From assembly GCF_013002705.1 (NCBI RefSeq), contig NZ_JABEND010000002.1:575538-639537 (forward strand): a stretch of 64,000 nucleotides of DNA, given 5' to 3'. Source of the stretch: Nakamurella aerolata (GTDB taxonomy: Bacteria > Actinomycetota > Actinomycetes > Mycobacteriales > Nakamurellaceae). The position numbers and the translations under genes were made by a program. Position 1 is the first letter of the stretch. Every line of letters begins with the position of its first letter. Shown here one piece after another: positions 45,018 through 55,607 of this stretch. Under the pieces are notes generated by a model, which had not been told where the DNA came from, did no database searches, and saw only the letters and a program-made list of their open reading frames with translations.

Positions 45018-46670
45018 TCAGGAACCGCTCCCGGAGATCGACGGCGGACGCGCCGGATCCAACACCGACTTGGTGTCGAAGAAGGCGTCGAGCACCTTCC
45101 GGCCGTCCAGCTCGGCCTTCATGCTGAGGCCGTCGACGTTGATCCTTGCCTCCCTGAGGTAGCCGTCGCCCCACTGACCCCAGGCGGTGGTCGAACCGTC
45201 AACGTTGAAGTAGAACGAGTAGCCCTGGCCCTTGAGGTAGTCGTACTTGTCGCCGGAATACTCGGCCACCCCGGAGATGTCGGCGCCGAACGGATAGATC
45301 AACAGGTCCGTCTTGCCGACGATCGGAGCCACGTCCGACATCCACTTCTCGTTGTCGCTCCTGATGCGGTCGACCGATGACTTGGTGAAGTTGATGTGCC
45401 CCCACGAGTGTGAGGCGAACTCCCAGCCCTCCTTCTTCATGGCGTCGGCGACCTTGGTGGCGGTGGCGATGTCCTGCTTGAGGTTCTTGTTCTTGCCGGC
45501 GTACTCGCTGGGTGACGAGCGGTAGCCGAGGGCGCCGTTGTAGCCGGTCAGCGCGACAACGCCGCGAGCACCGGCGTGCGAGAAGTCGGGATTCTTGCGG
45601 ATGAAATCGTCCACCATCGGCATCACGTCGTACGAGCCCTGCTTGGTGGTGCCGGCCGCGTCGGTATAGGTGTTGAGCACTCGGCCGTTGTCGGCGACCA
45701 CCAGCTTCGAGGCGAACCCGTCGCCTTCCATGTACTCGTAGTACGAGACGTCGTCCACCGAAAGTACAAGCGGCTTCTTGCCTTTCGGCAGTTTCAGCGG
45801 TTTGGGCTTGATGCTGCCGTCGGCTTGCACGGTGGCCAGTTGGTGCGGGCTGACCAGCACGTAGTTGTTGTCGTACAGCTGCTGCAGGATCTTGCCGAAC
45901 TCCCGCTGGGTCACCATGTAGTCGAGATAACCGGCGCCGGACTCTTGGTCGCTGAAGGCCCGCTTCGGATCGACCACCAGCGAATGGAAGAACAGGTGCG
46001 GCACCATCGAGTTGTCGTCCCAGAGCTCGGTGTCCTTCGAGGTGTCCACCGGCGGCATGGCGCCCGCGCTCGGGTCTGTCGGCTTGCCGGACGACGGCTT
46101 GCCCGCAGTCGGCTTGGTCGGTGCCGGCTTGCTGCTCTGCGCGGTGGAGGCGTCGGGTTTCGCGCTGGACGCGCCGGTTCCGGACCCGGACGCGCCGGTG
46201 CCCGACCCGGACGCGCCGGTGCCCGACGCGGGATAGCCGGTGCCGCCGGTGGCACCGCCGGGCGCTGCCGACCCGGTGCCCGTTGCGCCGGCGTCGGTCG
46301 ATGAGCCGCCGCCGGCGTCGCTGGGCGGCACGGTCACCTGCACGGTCTCGGTGACCGGTGCCGAGTTGCCGGCGCCGGAACTGCACGCAGCCAGCACCGT
46401 CACCGGCACCAGCAGCGCGGCGCCCCAGCGCGCGGTGCGCGCCCGGCTCTGCCACCGGGACCTGGAAGATGCGCGGACCTGGCGACCGCCGGCCGCCGGT
46501 TGGTCGGGCAGTCGAGCCTGCCTGGTGTGCTCTGGCGTCAAACCGCGGTGGTGCACAGCGTTGGACCTTCCCGAGTCGGTCTTGTTGGCGCGCTTATTTG
46601 ACCTGTTGACCTGGTGGCCAAGGAAACGGGCCAGGACGGCACGGACGCCGCCCTCTGCCCATGGTGTCAT
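45018..46670 (-). CDS. lipoprotein with NodB-type polysaccharide deacetylase domain
   Basis: The frame encodes a signal sequence with lipobox VLAACSS ([13 protein letters not shown] near residue 95), a Ser/Gly/Thr-rich repeat linker, and a C-terminal deacetylase-like domain: [13 protein letters not shown] (acidic motif), [10 protein letters not shown] (HxxxH), [12 protein letters not shown]. It probably deacetylates cell-wall or capsule sugars outside the membrane. The 95 residues before the lipobox are longer than a signal peptide, so the real start is probably downstream of 46670, but no Met lies closer in frame. It ends 7 bp after the convergent kinase gene. Confidence 0.85.
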   Translation of the reverse strand: MTPWAEGGVRAVLARFLGHQVNRSNKRANKTDSGRSNAVHHRGLTPEHTRQARLPDQPAAGGRQVRASSRSRWQSRARTARWGAALLVPVTVLAACSSGAGNSAPVTETVQVTVPPSDAGGGSSTDAGATGTGSAAPGGATGGTGYPASGTGASGSGTGASGSGTGASSAKPDASTAQSSKPAPTKPTAGKPSSGKPTDPSAGAMPPVDTSKDTELWDDNSMVPHLFFHSLVVDPKRAFSDQESGAGYLDYMVTQREFGKILQQLYDNNYVLVSPHQLATVQADGSIKPKPLKLPKGKKPLVLSVDDVSYYEYMEGDGFASKLVVADNGRVLNTYTDAAGTTKQGSYDVMPMVDDFIRKNPDFSHAGARGVVALTGYNGALGYRSSPSEYAGKNKNLKQDIATATKVADAMKKEGWEFASHSWGHINFTKSSVDRIRSDNEKWMSDVAPIVGKTDLLIYPFGADISGVAEYSGDKYDYLKGQGYSFYFNVDGSTTAWGQWGDGYLREARINVDGLSMKAELDGRKVLDAFFDTKSVLDPARPPSISGSGS

Positions 46671-47088
46671 GCGGGCCCCGCGCGCAGCGGGAGATCCCGG
46701 CCGTCAGCGCCGGGCGACGGACGGTGACTGCCCGAGAACCGTTGCGGTGACCGGTGGATGGGCACCGCATACACCCCGTCCGGCCAACGGAAGTTCATCC
46801 GCTGGTTGCGTGTGTCGTCGCCGATCGGCTCGCGCCGGGCCGGTAGCGTCCGCGGTGCGGGCCGTGGGGAAGCGGTCCGCACGGGAGGCCCCGAAACATG
46901 ACGTCAAGCCCGGGCGGATCAGCCGCCCACCGGCTCGATCGAAGGGGGCCGGTACCGGGCCCCCGCGGCGTCTGACCTGCGGCGTGGCCGGCGGCACGCC
47001 GGGCGCCGATGGGCGGCATCGCCGGGGCTCACCGGCCGTGATCGACCAACACGTGGGCGCGCGGACCCGCGCTCACCAGGAGCACGTT
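46671..47088. other. 418-bp gap between divergent deacetylase and phoH genes
   Basis: No frame here looks like a protein. GC-rich stretches could be leaders for either gene. An open frame reads into phoH from far upstream, but the ribosome site GGAG at 47079-47082 and GTG 47089 mark the better start. No clear riboswitch motif was found by eye. Confidence 0.5.
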
Positions 47089-48636
47089 GTGGCTGCTCGT
47101 CGTCCCGCCCCTGCCCAGTCCGCCTCTGCCCAGTCCGGCTCTGCCCAGTCCGCCTCCGCTCGTGCGGACACCACCCCAGACCGACCGGCCGATCCCGGCG
47201 CTGCCGCTAGCGCCGGCGCAGGCACGGCCGGCGCCGCCGGCAGTGCAGGGCCGCCGCACCAGCATGAGCCGGCATCGGTGGCACAGCACAGCCCGAGTCG
47301 CCGCCGCAAGCGGGCTGGTACGGCGGCGTCCGGCGCCGACGACGGCCGCCGCAGCTTTGTCATCGACACCTCGGTGCTGCTGTCCGATCCCGGTGCGCTG
47401 CAACGGTTTGCCGAGCACGCGGTGGTGCTGCCGCTGGTGGTGATCGGCGAGCTCGAGGCCAAGCGGAACCATCCGGAGCTCGGGTATTTCGCGCGGCAGG
47501 CGCTGCGGCTGCTGGACGACCTGCGGCTGGTGCACAGCCGGCTGGACACGCCGGTGACGATCGGCGCGCAGGGCGGCACCCTGCAGGTCGAGTTGAACCA
47601 CTCGGACCCGTCGGTGCTGCCCGCGGGATTCCGCAACGACTCCAACGATTCGCGGATTTTGGCCTGCGCGCTGAACCTGCGCGCCGAGGGCCGTGACGTG
47701 GTGCTGGTCAGCAAGGACATGCCGCTGCGGGTGAAGGCGGCAGCGGTCGGGTTGCTGGCGGACGAGTACCGGGCGCAGGACGTGGTGCCGTCCGGCTGGA
47801 CCGGGATGGAGCAGATCGACGTCGCCGGCGACCAGGTCGACGCGCTGTACGCCGGCGGACTCATCGACCTGGACGAGGTCAGGGATCTGCCCTGCCACAC
47901 CGGGGTCAAGCTGACCGGTGCCACCGGCTCGGCGCTTGGCCGGGTGACGCCGGGCAAACAACTGCGGCTGGTGCGCGGCGAGAAGGAGGTCTTCGGGCTG
48001 CGCGGCCGGTCCGCCGAGCAACGCATCGCCCTCGATCTGCTGATGGACGACGAGGTCGGCATCGTGTCGCTCGGCGGGCGGGCCGGCACCGGCAAATCGG
48101 CGTTGGCGCTGTGCGCCGGCCTCGATCTGGTGCTGGAACGCCGGGCGCACCGCAAGGTGGTGGTGTTCCGGCCGCTGTACGCCGTCGGCGGGCAGGAACT
48201 CGGTTACCTGCCCGGCAGCGAGAACGAGAAGATGGGGCCATGGGCACAGGCGGTGTTCGACACGCTGTCCGCCGTCGCCTCGCCACCGGTGATCGAAGAG
48301 GTGGTGGAGCGCGGCATGCTCGAGGTGCTGCCGCTGACCCACATCCGCGGCCGCAGCCTGCACGATTCGTTCGTCATCGTCGACGAGGCGCAGTCACTGG
48401 AGCGCAACGTGCTGCTCACCGTGCTGTCGCGGCTCGGCACCAACTCTCGGGTGGTGCTCACCCACGACGTCGCCCAGCGGGACAACCTGCGGGTGGGCCG
48501 GCACGACGGCGTCACCGCGGTGATCGAGGCGCTCAAGGGACACCCGCTGTTCGCCCACGTGACGTTGACCCGTTCCGAACGGTCGCCGATCGCCGCCCTG
48601 GTGACCGACCTGCTGGAGTCGCCTGACCTGGGGTGA
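47089..48636 (+). CDS. phoH2: PIN-domain PhoH-family ATPase
   Basis: A 515-residue protein pairing an N-terminal PIN nuclease domain ([18 protein letters not shown] with first acidic D93, then [31 protein letters not shown]) with a PhoH ATPase: Walker [14 protein letters not shown] near residue 330, Walker [14 protein letters not shown] near 428, and THDVAQRDN. PhoH2 proteins are RNA-processing helicase/nucleases. The Ala/Ser repeat N-terminus ([12 protein letters not shown]) is low-complexity. Start GTG 47089 is set by CCAGGAG; position before fumC matches Rv1095-Rv1098. Confidence 0.93.
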   Translation: MAARRPAPAQSASAQSGSAQSASARADTTPDRPADPGAAASAGAGTAGAAGSAGPPHQHEPASVAQHSPSRRRKRAGTAASGADDGRRSFVIDTSVLLSDPGALQRFAEHAVVLPLVVIGELEAKRNHPELGYFARQALRLLDDLRLVHSRLDTPVTIGAQGGTLQVELNHSDPSVLPAGFRNDSNDSRILACALNLRAEGRDVVLVSKDMPLRVKAAAVGLLADEYRAQDVVPSGWTGMEQIDVAGDQVDALYAGGLIDLDEVRDLPCHTGVKLTGATGSALGRVTPGKQLRLVRGEKEVFGLRGRSAEQRIALDLLMDDEVGIVSLGGRAGTGKSALALCAGLDLVLERRAHRKVVVFRPLYAVGGQELGYLPGSENEKMGPWAQAVFDTLSAVASPPVIEEVVERGMLEVLPLTHIRGRSLHDSFVIVDEAQSLERNVLLTVLSRLGTNSRVVLTHDVAQRDNLRVGRHDGVTAVIEALKGHPLFAHVTLTRSERSPIAALVTDLLESPDLG

Positions 48637-48740
48637 CACGCCGAACGACGGCTGCCGCCAGGCAGGCTGCGGGGCGTGGACAGCGGGCATCGGGACAATG
48701 GCCTGCAGACAACAGCCCAGCATCCGTCTAAGGAGAGTTC

Positions 48741-50780
48741 ATGGCCGCCGGATCCGCCCACCCCGCGCCGCCCGGCCCGACCCGCTCGGACCCGGCCGGA
48801 GGCCGGCGGGGGCGCCGCCCGGCCGCGCTGGCGGTTTCGGGCCTGGCGCTGGCTGCCGGAGCCGTCGTCGCGGTGCTGCCGCTGCTCGGCTCGTCGGCGG
48901 GTGCCGCCGAAGCGGCTGGCCGGTCTGACGCCGGGTCGGCAGCCGCTGCTCGGGCTGACGCCGCTGTTCGGGTTGCGGTGGCGCGGCTGGTCGCCGCGAC
49001 CACGGTGACCGACAACGGACGCCGCCTCGTCGTCAATCCCGTCGATCAGCTCAGGCCCGGCGGCAGCGTTGCCGTGCAGGGCAGCGGTTTCTCCGGTGAC
49101 GGGGCCGTCGACGGTGGCATGTACCTCGCCATCTGTCGCGACGGCGACACCAGCGAGTGCATCGGCGGCCCCATCCCGGACAACAGCTCGCCCGCGTGGC
49201 TGCGGGTGGGCGGCGGCCGCGGCGCGGTGCCGCTGAACAACGGGCAGTTCCGCGGCACGCTGCGGATCCCGGACCAGCTCGGCATCGACTGTGGCGACGG
49301 CTGCGCGGTGGAACTGCTTTCGCAGTCCGATCCCGGTGACGACCCGGTGCTGGGAGCCCCGGTGGCGTTCGCGTCCACCAGTGCCGGCGGCACCGGCACC
49401 ACCCAGACCACCCAGACCACCCAGACCACGCAGACCACGCAGACCACGCCGACTACTCAGACCACCGAAACCACGCCGACCACCGAGACCAGCAGCACCC
49501 CGACCACCAGCACCACCCAGACCACGCCGACCACTCAGACCACCGAAACCACGCCGACCACCGAGACCAGCAGCACCCCGACCACCACCCGGACCACGGA
49601 AACCAGCAGCACCCCGACCACCAGCTCGTCGACCAGTTCGGCTCCGGCGCCCACCACGGTGCCGGCGGTGGCGGTGGATCCCAGCCAGGCCAGGCCGGGC
49701 CAGAGCGTGCAACTGCGGTTCGCCGGCTTCACCCCGTCGGAGGGCGTGGATGTGGAAGCCGACGGGCCGTCCGACGCGGGGCTGTCCGACACCAGGGCAA
49801 GCGACTCGGGGACGGTGACGATCGACTGGCAGGTGCCGGAGTCGGCGGCGCCGGGCGAATACCAGGTGCGGGTCACTGGCGAGGACTCCGAGCGGGTCGG
49901 CGTCGCCGATGTCACCGTGCTGGCTGCGGCAGTCACCTCCCCGCCGACCAGCAGCGAGCCGACGACCCCCGGTCCGGCCACCAGCTCGGAGCAGATCGTG
50001 GTGCCGCCGCCCACCTCGACCCCCAGCCCCACCCCGGAGAGTTCGGCAGCGGAAAGCTCGGCCCCGCCCATCGGCGGCACCGCGGCGGAGAGCTCGCGCG
50101 GTCCGGTCTGGCTGTGGATCGTGCTTGCCGCGCTGGTGGTGGCGGCGCTGATCGCCGGCATCGTTGCGATGGTGATCCGGCGTCGGCGGCAGGAGGACGC
50201 CGAGCTGGCGCAGCGCGAGCGTGAGGCCATGCAGGCCGCCGGGCAGCAGGGTTTCCCGCCGAGCCAGCCGGCCCAGCCGAGTCAGCCGCCGGCCCCTGGC
50301 GTCGCCGGGATGTACTCCGAACATCCCGATCGGCCGATCCTGTTCTCCCATCAACGCGCCCAGGACTACCCGGACGGCCGCAACCCGGTCGATCCGGGCG
50401 AGATGCCAACGCAGGCCGTGCCTTTCGCCGGATCGCAGGATCCCACCGTGGTTTCCGGAGGGCGCGAGCAGTCCGAGCCCGACGCCGGTGACAACGCCGA
50501 TGTCGGACCCGGCACCGAGCGGTTCGATCCGCTGCAGCACCGTGACGCCGGAGGTACCGCTTCCGGTGCGGCGCAAGGAGATTCCGGGCCTGGCACTCAG
50601 CGCTTCGACCCGCTGCGGGATGACACCGCGGCGGGATCCGCGGCCGGACAGGGCGATTCCGGACCAGGCACCCAACGCTTCGACCCGCTGCGCGACGCCG
50701 ACACCGGCGGTGCCACCGGCGCTGGTCCGGACTCGGCCGATGACGACGACCAGGACGGTCGGCGACCGCCGCGCGGCTGA
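48741..50780 (+). CDS. cell-surface protein with Thr/Gln repeats and C-terminal anchor
   Basis: The 679-residue product has a signal-like start (LALAAGAVVAVLPLLGSSAGAA), an extracellular domain with LRPGGSVAVQGSGFSG and a Cys pair, a long Thr/Gln/Pro repeat stalk (49386-49620), an Ig-like domain (VDPSQARPGQSVQLRFAGF...), a membrane helix (VWLWIVLAALVVAALIAGIV), and a cytoplasmic tail with PGTQRFDPLR repeats. ATG 48741 follows AAGGAGAG. The function is unknown; the layout suggests adhesion or envelope structure. Confidence 0.85.
   Translation: MAAGSAHPAPPGPTRSDPAGGRRGRRPAALAVSGLALAAGAVVAVLPLLGSSAGAAEAAGRSDAGSAAAARADAAVRVAVARLVAATTVTDNGRRLVVNPVDQLRPGGSVAVQGSGFSGDGAVDGGMYLAICRDGDTSECIGGPIPDNSSPAWLRVGGGRGAVPLNNGQFRGTLRIPDQLGIDCGDGCAVELLSQSDPGDDPVLGAPVAFASTSAGGTGTTQTTQTTQTTQTTQTTPTTQTTETTPTTETSSTPTTSTTQTTPTTQTTETTPTTETSSTPTTTRTTETSSTPTTSSSTSSAPAPTTVPAVAVDPSQARPGQSVQLRFAGFTPSEGVDVEADGPSDAGLSDTRASDSGTVTIDWQVPESAAPGEYQVRVTGEDSERVGVADVTVLAAAVTSPPTSSEPTTPGPATSSEQIVVPPPTSTPSPTPESSAAESSAPPIGGTAAESSRGPVWLWIVLAALVVAALIAGIVAMVIRRRRQEDAELAQREREAMQAAGQQGFPPSQPAQPSQPPAPGVAGMYSEHPDRPILFSHQRAQDYPDGRNPVDPGEMPTQAVPFAGSQDPTVVSGGREQSEPDAGDNADVGPGTERFDPLQHRDAGGTASGAAQGDSGPGTQRFDPLRDDTAAGSAAGQGDSGPGTQRFDPLRDADTGGATGAGPDSADDDDQDGRRPPRG
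49386..49620 (+). repeat. Thr/Gln/Pro-coding low-complexity repeat stalk
   Basis: ACC-based repeats encode T-T-Q, T-T-E-T-T-P and T-S-S-T-P-T-T motifs; a longer unit recurs almost unchanged within the stalk. Probably glycosylated. Confidence 0.9.
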
Positions 50781-50862
50781 TCAAGCCGGCCCGGCGGGGT
50801 CAGGTAGTCCAGGATGGTCGGCGACCGCCGCGCGGCTGATCGAGCCGGACCCGGCGGGTCAG
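50750..50862. repeat. direct duplication of about 54 bp at the 3' end of the surface-protein gene
   Basis: 50750-50803 and 50809-50862 agree at almost all positions (differences at a few bases and two compensating gaps). The first copy contains the stop codon of the surface-protein gene; the second is intergenic. Confidence 0.9.
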
Positions 50863-50871
50863 CAAGAGCAA

Positions 50872-50935
50872 AATCGGCGTCTCGAACCGCGTTTGCCCAG
50901 TTCGACCTGGGGCGTTGCGGTTCGAGCCGCCGATT
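50872..50935. terminator. long stem-loop between convergent genes
   Basis: AATCGGCGTCTCGAACCGC (50872-50890) pairs with GCGGTTCGAGCCGCCGATT (50917-50935) with one mismatch in 19 bp; CCCAG/CTGGG forms an inner stem. It lies between the convergent surface-protein gene and fumC and may end both transcripts. Confidence 0.6.
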
Positions 50936-51003
50936 GTTCCGCTGAGCGCCGTCGGGCTCTCGCCCGGGACCCCGCAAGAGTGGGATCCCGCCGATCAGGG
51001 ACG

Positions 51004-52479
51004 CTACGGGTGGGTCATGGAGAGCACGTCCAGCGCCGCGTCCAACTGCTCATTGGTGAGTTTGCCCTGATCGACGTACCCGCGCTCCAACACCACGGTC
51101 TTGATGGTCTTGCCCTCCTTGAGCGCCTGCTTCGCGACGGCCGCGGCCTCTTCGTAGCCGATGTACTTGTTGAGCGGCGTCACGATCGACGGGCTCGACT
51201 CGGCATATTCCTTGCAGCGCTCCACATCCGCGATGATGCCGCTGATGCAGCGGTCGGCCAGCAGCCGAGACACGTTGGAAATCAACCGGATCGACTCCAG
51301 CAGGTTGCGGGCCATCACCGGGAACATCACATTCAGCTCGAAGTTGCCCTGGCTGCCGGCGAACGCGACCGTCGCGTCGTTGCCGATCACCTGGGCGCAC
51401 ACCTGCAGGGTGGCCTCCGGCAGCACCGGATTCACCTTGCCAGGCATGATCGACGATCCCGGTTGCAGATCGGGCAGGTGGATCTCGGCAAGGCCGGCCC
51501 GCGGTCCGGAACCCATCCAACGGATGTCGTTGCAGATCTTGGTCAGCCCCACCGCGATGGTGCGCAGCTGGCCAGAGGTCTCCACCAGCGCATCGCGCGC
51601 CCCCTGCGCCTCGAAATGGTTGCGCGCCTCGGTGAACGGCAGGTTGGTCTTGTCGGCGAGGGCAGCGATCACCGCGGCGGCGAACCCGGGCGGGGTGTTG
51701 ATGCCGGTGCCGACCGCGGTGCCACCCAGCGGCAACTCGGCGAGCCGGGGCAGGGCAGCCTGCACCCGCTCGATGCCGTAACGGATCTGCGCGGCGTACC
51801 CACCGAACTCCTGGCCGAGCGTCACCGGGGTGGCGTCCATCAGGTGGGTGCGTCCCGACTTCACCACGGTCTCCCACTCGACCGACTTCGCCTCGAGCGC
51901 CCCGGCCAGATGGTCCAGCGCCGGGATCAGGTCCCGCACCACCGCCTCGGTGGCGGCGACGTGGATGGAGGTGGGGAACACGTCGTTGGACGACTGGCTG
52001 GCATTGACGTGATCATTGGGATGCACCTTGCGGCCGAGGCTGGCCGTCGCCAGCGTCGACAACACCTCGTTGGTGTTCATATTCGAGCTGGTGCCCGATC
52101 CGGTCTGGAACACGTCGATCGGGAAGTCGTCGTCGTACTCGCCGGCGGCGACGGCTTCCGCGGCCTGGCGGATGGCGTCGGCCTGGTCGGCTTCGATGAC
52201 GCCGAGCTGGGCGTTGACAGCCGCCGCGGCCTGCTTGATCAGCGCGAGCGCGCGGATCTGCCCGCGCTCAAGGCCGCGCCCGGACACCGGGAAGTTCTCC
52301 ACCGCCCGCTGAGTCTGCGCCTGGTAGGCGGCGTTCTTCGGAACCCTGACCTCGCCCATGGTGTCGTGCTCGACGCGGTACTCGGTCTGTACGGTCGGGT
52401 TGCGCTGCGCCGGCTGCCCCGTCGGCGCGCCCTTGGTGGTGGCGGAATCGTCAGCGGTCACAGCGGTGTCGTCGGCCAT
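51004..52479 (-). CDS. fumC: class II fumarate hydratase
   Basis: FumC hydrates fumarate to malate in the TCA cycle. The 491-residue product shows the family motifs [52 protein letters not shown] and the signature [11 protein letters not shown] near residue 343. The first 30 residues are an unconserved Thr/Ala extension. Start ATG 52479. In M. tuberculosis glpX follows fumC; here DUF4245 is adjacent and glpX is missing between them. Confidence 0.97.
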   Translation of the reverse strand: MADDTAVTADDSATTKGAPTGQPAQRNPTVQTEYRVEHDTMGEVRVPKNAAYQAQTQRAVENFPVSGRGLERGQIRALALIKQAAAAVNAQLGVIEADQADAIRQAAEAVAAGEYDDDFPIDVFQTGSGTSSNMNTNEVLSTLATASLGRKVHPNDHVNASQSSNDVFPTSIHVAATEAVVRDLIPALDHLAGALEAKSVEWETVVKSGRTHLMDATPVTLGQEFGGYAAQIRYGIERVQAALPRLAELPLGGTAVGTGINTPPGFAAAVIAALADKTNLPFTEARNHFEAQGARDALVETSGQLRTIAVGLTKICNDIRWMGSGPRAGLAEIHLPDLQPGSSIMPGKVNPVLPEATLQVCAQVIGNDATVAFAGSQGNFELNVMFPVMARNLLESIRLISNVSRLLADRCISGIIADVERCKEYAESSPSIVTPLNKYIGYEEAAAVAKQALKEGKTIKTVVLERGYVDQGKLTNEQLDAALDVLSMTHP

Positions 52480-52652
52480 GCCATCACCCTAGGTCCGGAC
52501 GCTGGGCCGGGGTAAACCCGGGCGGATCGAATCCGCCGCCATCGCCGCGGCCGGCGCCCGGACACCGCGAGTATCGCCGCGCCGGTGTAGCGGGGCGGGT
52601 AGCGAGCAGCGTCCGTCCGCCGGGCCCGCTGCGGCGTGGGAAGATCGGGAGC

Positions 52653-53696
52653 GTGGTGAATGCGGCTTTCCCCGGCGGTGCCGGCCCGGACCAGGCGTCC
52701 GGTGCCGACGACGGCTCGGCGAATCCGGGTCGCGACCACGGTACCGCTGGACCCGACGCTGGGGGGCACGGTGTTGAGGGGCCGGGTGTTGAGGGGCCGG
52801 GTGTTGGGGGGCACGGTGCTGGCGGCACTGATGCTGACGGACCCAATGCTGGTGGCCACGCTGGTGCTGAACCTGCTGTTGTTGAACCCGCTGTTGTTGA
52901 ACCCGCTGTTGTTGAACCCGCTGTTGTTGAACCCGCTGTTGTAGAACACGGCGGGGTCGACCACCGTGCTGCTGGCCACGCCCCGGCGCCGCCCACGGTG
53001 AGCCGGGCGTCCGGCCCGCCGCTCAGCGAGGCCGGTGCTGCCGTCGCCGTCCGGCAGCGGCTGCGCGGCGCGGCCGCACCCGACCCGCGGACCGGTGTGG
53101 TGCCGGAGAAGCGCAACAAGACCATCAAAGACATGGTGTGGTCCATCGGCCTGCTCGCGGTGGTGGTGCTGGCGGCCGCGGGCATCTACGGCTTCTTCTC
53201 GTTCTCCCCAGGACGGCCGACCGAAGGTCCTGTGCCGCAAGCGGATGTGGCCGCCGAGTTCGCCAAGGCCCCGCGGGTGCTGCCGTTCACCCCGGTGGTG
53301 CCGACGGATCTGCCGGACGACTGGCAGGGATCGAGCGCGCTGATCAGTCGGGGCGACAACGACCCCGGCGTGGTGCGGCGGGGGCATCAACCGTCGTCGG
53401 AGACCGGAACGCCGGCGACGGTCCGCGGCGGCTGGCAGACTCCCGACGGATTCATCTCGCTGGTGGCCAGCAACGCCGCCCCGGAGAAGTTGCTGGCCGA
53501 CGAGTTCGGCACCATCGGCGCCGACGCCGGCACCGTGCAGATCGGCCGGCAACAGTGGACGGTGACCACCGGGGTCCGCGACGAAAGTGCCTGGTACACC
53601 ACGCTCGGCAGCGGATCGTCCGCGATCAGCTATCTGATCACCGGAAGCGCGTCACCCGCAGCCTTCCGGACCCTGGCCGAGGCCATCGCCCGATAA
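52653..53696 (+). CDS. DUF4245 membrane-anchored protein
   Basis: The 347-residue product has a long Gly/His/Pro-rich N-terminus with PGVEGPGVE and five AVVEP repeats, a membrane helix (MVWSIGLLAVVVLAAAGIYGFF, about 165-185) and the DUF4245 domain: AKAPRVLPFTPVVPTDLPDDWQ, VRGGWQTPDGFISLVASNA, WTVTTGVRDESAWYTT. Function unknown; it lies near fumC as in mycobacteria (Rv1100). Start GTG 52653; the core domain would survive with several later starts. Confidence 0.87.
   Translation: MVNAAFPGGAGPDQASGADDGSANPGRDHGTAGPDAGGHGVEGPGVEGPGVGGHGAGGTDADGPNAGGHAGAEPAVVEPAVVEPAVVEPAVVEPAVVEHGGVDHRAAGHAPAPPTVSRASGPPLSEAGAAVAVRQRLRGAAAPDPRTGVVPEKRNKTIKDMVWSIGLLAVVVLAAAGIYGFFSFSPGRPTEGPVPQADVAAEFAKAPRVLPFTPVVPTDLPDDWQGSSALISRGDNDPGVVRRGHQPSSETGTPATVRGGWQTPDGFISLVASNAAPEKLLADEFGTIGADAGTVQIGRQQWTVTTGVRDESAWYTTLGSGSSAISYLITGSASPAAFRTLAEAIAR
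52869..52943 (+). repeat. five 15-bp in-frame repeats
   Basis: Units GAACCCGCTGTTGTT encode E-P-A-V-V in the N-terminus of the DUF4245 protein. Confidence 0.95.
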
Positions 53697-53830
53697 CGCG
53701 ATCCATCGCATCAGCACATCGACTGCGGCACACCGGCTACGGCACCCTGATGGGCACACCGACTGCGGCGCCTGGCGTTTCCCCCACCATCGCTGATCCG
53801 GCCGCCGGCAGGCGCGGATGGCGGCGCTGT

Positions 53831-53910
53831 GTCGGCATCAATCGGTGTCGGCTTCATTCGGTGTTGGCATCAATCGGTGTCCGCATCAATCGGTGTCCGC
53901 ATCAATCGGC
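53831..53910. repeat. five 16-bp tandem repeats
   Basis: Units such as GTCCGCATCAATCGGT run head to tail; the xseB stop codon (53902-53904) lies in the last unit. The period is not a multiple of three, so this array is probably intergenic in origin. Confidence 0.9.
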
Positions 53911-54150
53911 GTCGGCGTCGACGGTGTCATCGTCAGCGCCCGCGGTCTCGGAAGCCTCAAGCGCGGCCTGCACTCGCTCCCTGGCGCCGTCAAGGAACGC
54001 GGTGCACTGGGCGGCCAGCGACTGCCCGCGCTCCCACAACGTCAACGACTCGTCAAGGGTGAGGCTGCCGGCCTCGAGGGTCGACACCACGACGGCGAGC
54101 TCATCGCGAGCCTGCTCGTAGCTGGCCGGGGCGGTCTCGTTACTGCTCAA
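53902..54150 (-). CDS. xseB: exodeoxyribonuclease VII small subunit
   Basis: The 82-residue XseB subunit: SYEQARDELAVVVSTLEAGSLTLDESLTLWERGQSL, normal length apart from an Asp/Ala tail at the repeat array. With XseA it forms exonuclease VII, which degrades single-stranded DNA from both ends. Its ATG overlaps the xseA stop by 4 bp. Confidence 0.96.
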   Translation of the reverse strand: MSSNETAPASYEQARDELAVVVSTLEAGSLTLDESLTLWERGQSLAAQCTAFLDGARERVQAALEASETAGADDDTVDADAD

Positions 54151-55607
54151 CGGTTTTCCTTCCGAGTGCGAGTGCTGGTCCGGCCCTTCGGACGGCCGGC
54201 TGACCGGGTCGTGCCACGGCCGCTGCTGCTGGGCGCATCGGTACCGGCACCAGCATCGGTACCGGCACCAGCATCGGCGTCGGTAGCACCACCGGCATCG
54301 GGCGGCGACCCCGATGCGGCCACACGTATCGCGTGGACGGGCTCGGCGCCATGGCTGACGGCGCCGACCGCCCCGTCCGCCAACCGGATACGCAGCGCGG
54401 TGCCGGCCGGTGCCTGGGCTGTCGAGTGCAGCACCGGCCCGGACGCATCGCCGGTCTGTACCACCGCATAGCCGCGGGCCAGCGTGGCCGCCGGGCCGAG
54501 CACCCCCAGCTGTGCCTTCCGATGCCCGAGGTCACGTTCGATGCGGTCGAGCACCGTGCCGATGGCGCGGTCGGCGCGCTGCCGCAGCCCGGTCACCTCG
54601 AACTCGCGGCGTTCGATCGGCGAGAACGGATCGGCCAGCACGGTTGCCGACCGCCACCGCGCCAAGCGTTCCGATTCCGTTGCCACCCAACCGATCAGCG
54701 CCCGTCTTGCCCGATCCCGCAGGGTGCTCAGCAGCGCCAGTTCGGCGCCGACGTCCGGCACGATGCGCTTGCCCGCGTCGGTGGGCGTCGAGCAGCGCAG
54801 GTCGACGACGTCATCCAGAATCGGGTGGTCGGGTTCGTGGCCGACGGCCGACACCACCGGGGTGCTGCAGGCCGAGACCGCGCGGCACAGCGTCTCGTCC
54901 GAGAACGGCAGCAGATCTTCAACGCTGCCGCCGCCGCGGGCGATCACGATCACCTCGACCGCCGGGTCTGCATCCAGTTCGATCAGCGCGTCGATCACCT
55001 GCCCGGCCGCTTGATTCCCTTGTACCAGCGTGTGTTTCACCGCGAACCGCACCGCCGGCCAGCGAGCTCTGGCGTTCACCAGCACGTCGTGCTCGGCGGC
55101 CGAGTCCCGGCCGGTGATCAAGCCGACCAGGCCGGGCAGAAACGGCAGCCGCCGGCGCCGGGACGGGTCGGTGAGTCCTTCCGCCGCAAGCAGTTTGCGC
55201 AGCCGCTCCAGCCGAGCCAGCAGCTCGCCGAGGCCGACCGGGTGCATCGCGTCCACCCGGAAGCTCAGCGAACCGCGCGCCGCCCAGAAGTCGAACTTGC
55301 CGTGCACCACCACCCGGGCGCCGTCCGTCGGCGGACTGGGCAGAGTCTCGATCACCTGGCGCGGGCAGCTGACCGACAACGACATCTCCACCGCGGGGTC
55401 GCGCAGCGTCAGGTAGGCGGTGTTCGAGCCGGGCCGCACCGACAACTGCGCGATCTGGCCCTCCACCCAGGCCGCCGGTGCCTTGCCGATGTACTCGACC
55501 ATGCGTTGCGCGAGCGCCCGCACCGGCCATGGGTTGTCCCTGCTGGTGTCCGCGGCGCGCAGCGGACGGCCGGCGCCGCCCGCAGGTTGGCCCGGTGGGG
55601 CACTCAC
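54147..55607 (-). CDS. xseA: exodeoxyribonuclease VII large subunit
   Basis: The 486-residue XseA has the N-terminal OB domain (VEGQIAQLSVRPGSNTAYLTLRD), the exonuclease core with VGLITGRDSAAEHDVLVNARARWPAV and ARGGGSVEDLLPFSDETLCRAVSACSTPVVSAVGHEPD, and a long coiled region ending in basic/Ala-rich tail (GRPKGRTSTRTRKENR). GTG 55607 overlaps the upstream gene (GTGA) and is preferred to a longer unconserved extension. Operon with xseB and the preceding gene. Confidence 0.95.
   Translation of the reverse strand: MSAPPGQPAGGAGRPLRAADTSRDNPWPVRALAQRMVEYIGKAPAAWVEGQIAQLSVRPGSNTAYLTLRDPAVEMSLSVSCPRQVIETLPSPPTDGARVVVHGKFDFWAARGSLSFRVDAMHPVGLGELLARLERLRKLLAAEGLTDPSRRRRLPFLPGLVGLITGRDSAAEHDVLVNARARWPAVRFAVKHTLVQGNQAAGQVIDALIELDADPAVEVIVIARGGGSVEDLLPFSDETLCRAVSACSTPVVSAVGHEPDHPILDDVVDLRCSTPTDAGKRIVPDVGAELALLSTLRDRARRALIGWVATESERLARWRSATVLADPFSPIERREFEVTGLRQRADRAIGTVLDRIERDLGHRKAQLGVLGPAATLARGYAVVQTGDASGPVLHSTAQAPAGTALRIRLADGAVGAVSHGAEPVHAIRVAASGSPPDAGGATDADAGAGTDAGAGTDAPSSSGRGTTRSAGRPKGRTSTRTRKENR

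Noticed and set aside
46671..47088. Possible c-di-AMP type riboswitch upstream of phoH or the deacetylase
   Set aside because: Only short GC-rich fragments resemble the motif; the conserved core was not found by eye. A covariance-model scan would be decisive.
47089..48636. PIN-PhoH gene as a toxin-antitoxin system
   Set aside because: PIN is fused to PhoH ATPase in one protein, the normal PhoH2 form; no small antitoxin frame was seen upstream.
49386..49620. ACC-rich stretch as a possible repeat-based regulatory array
   Set aside because: It is in frame inside the surface-protein gene and codes for a Thr/Gln/Pro stalk.
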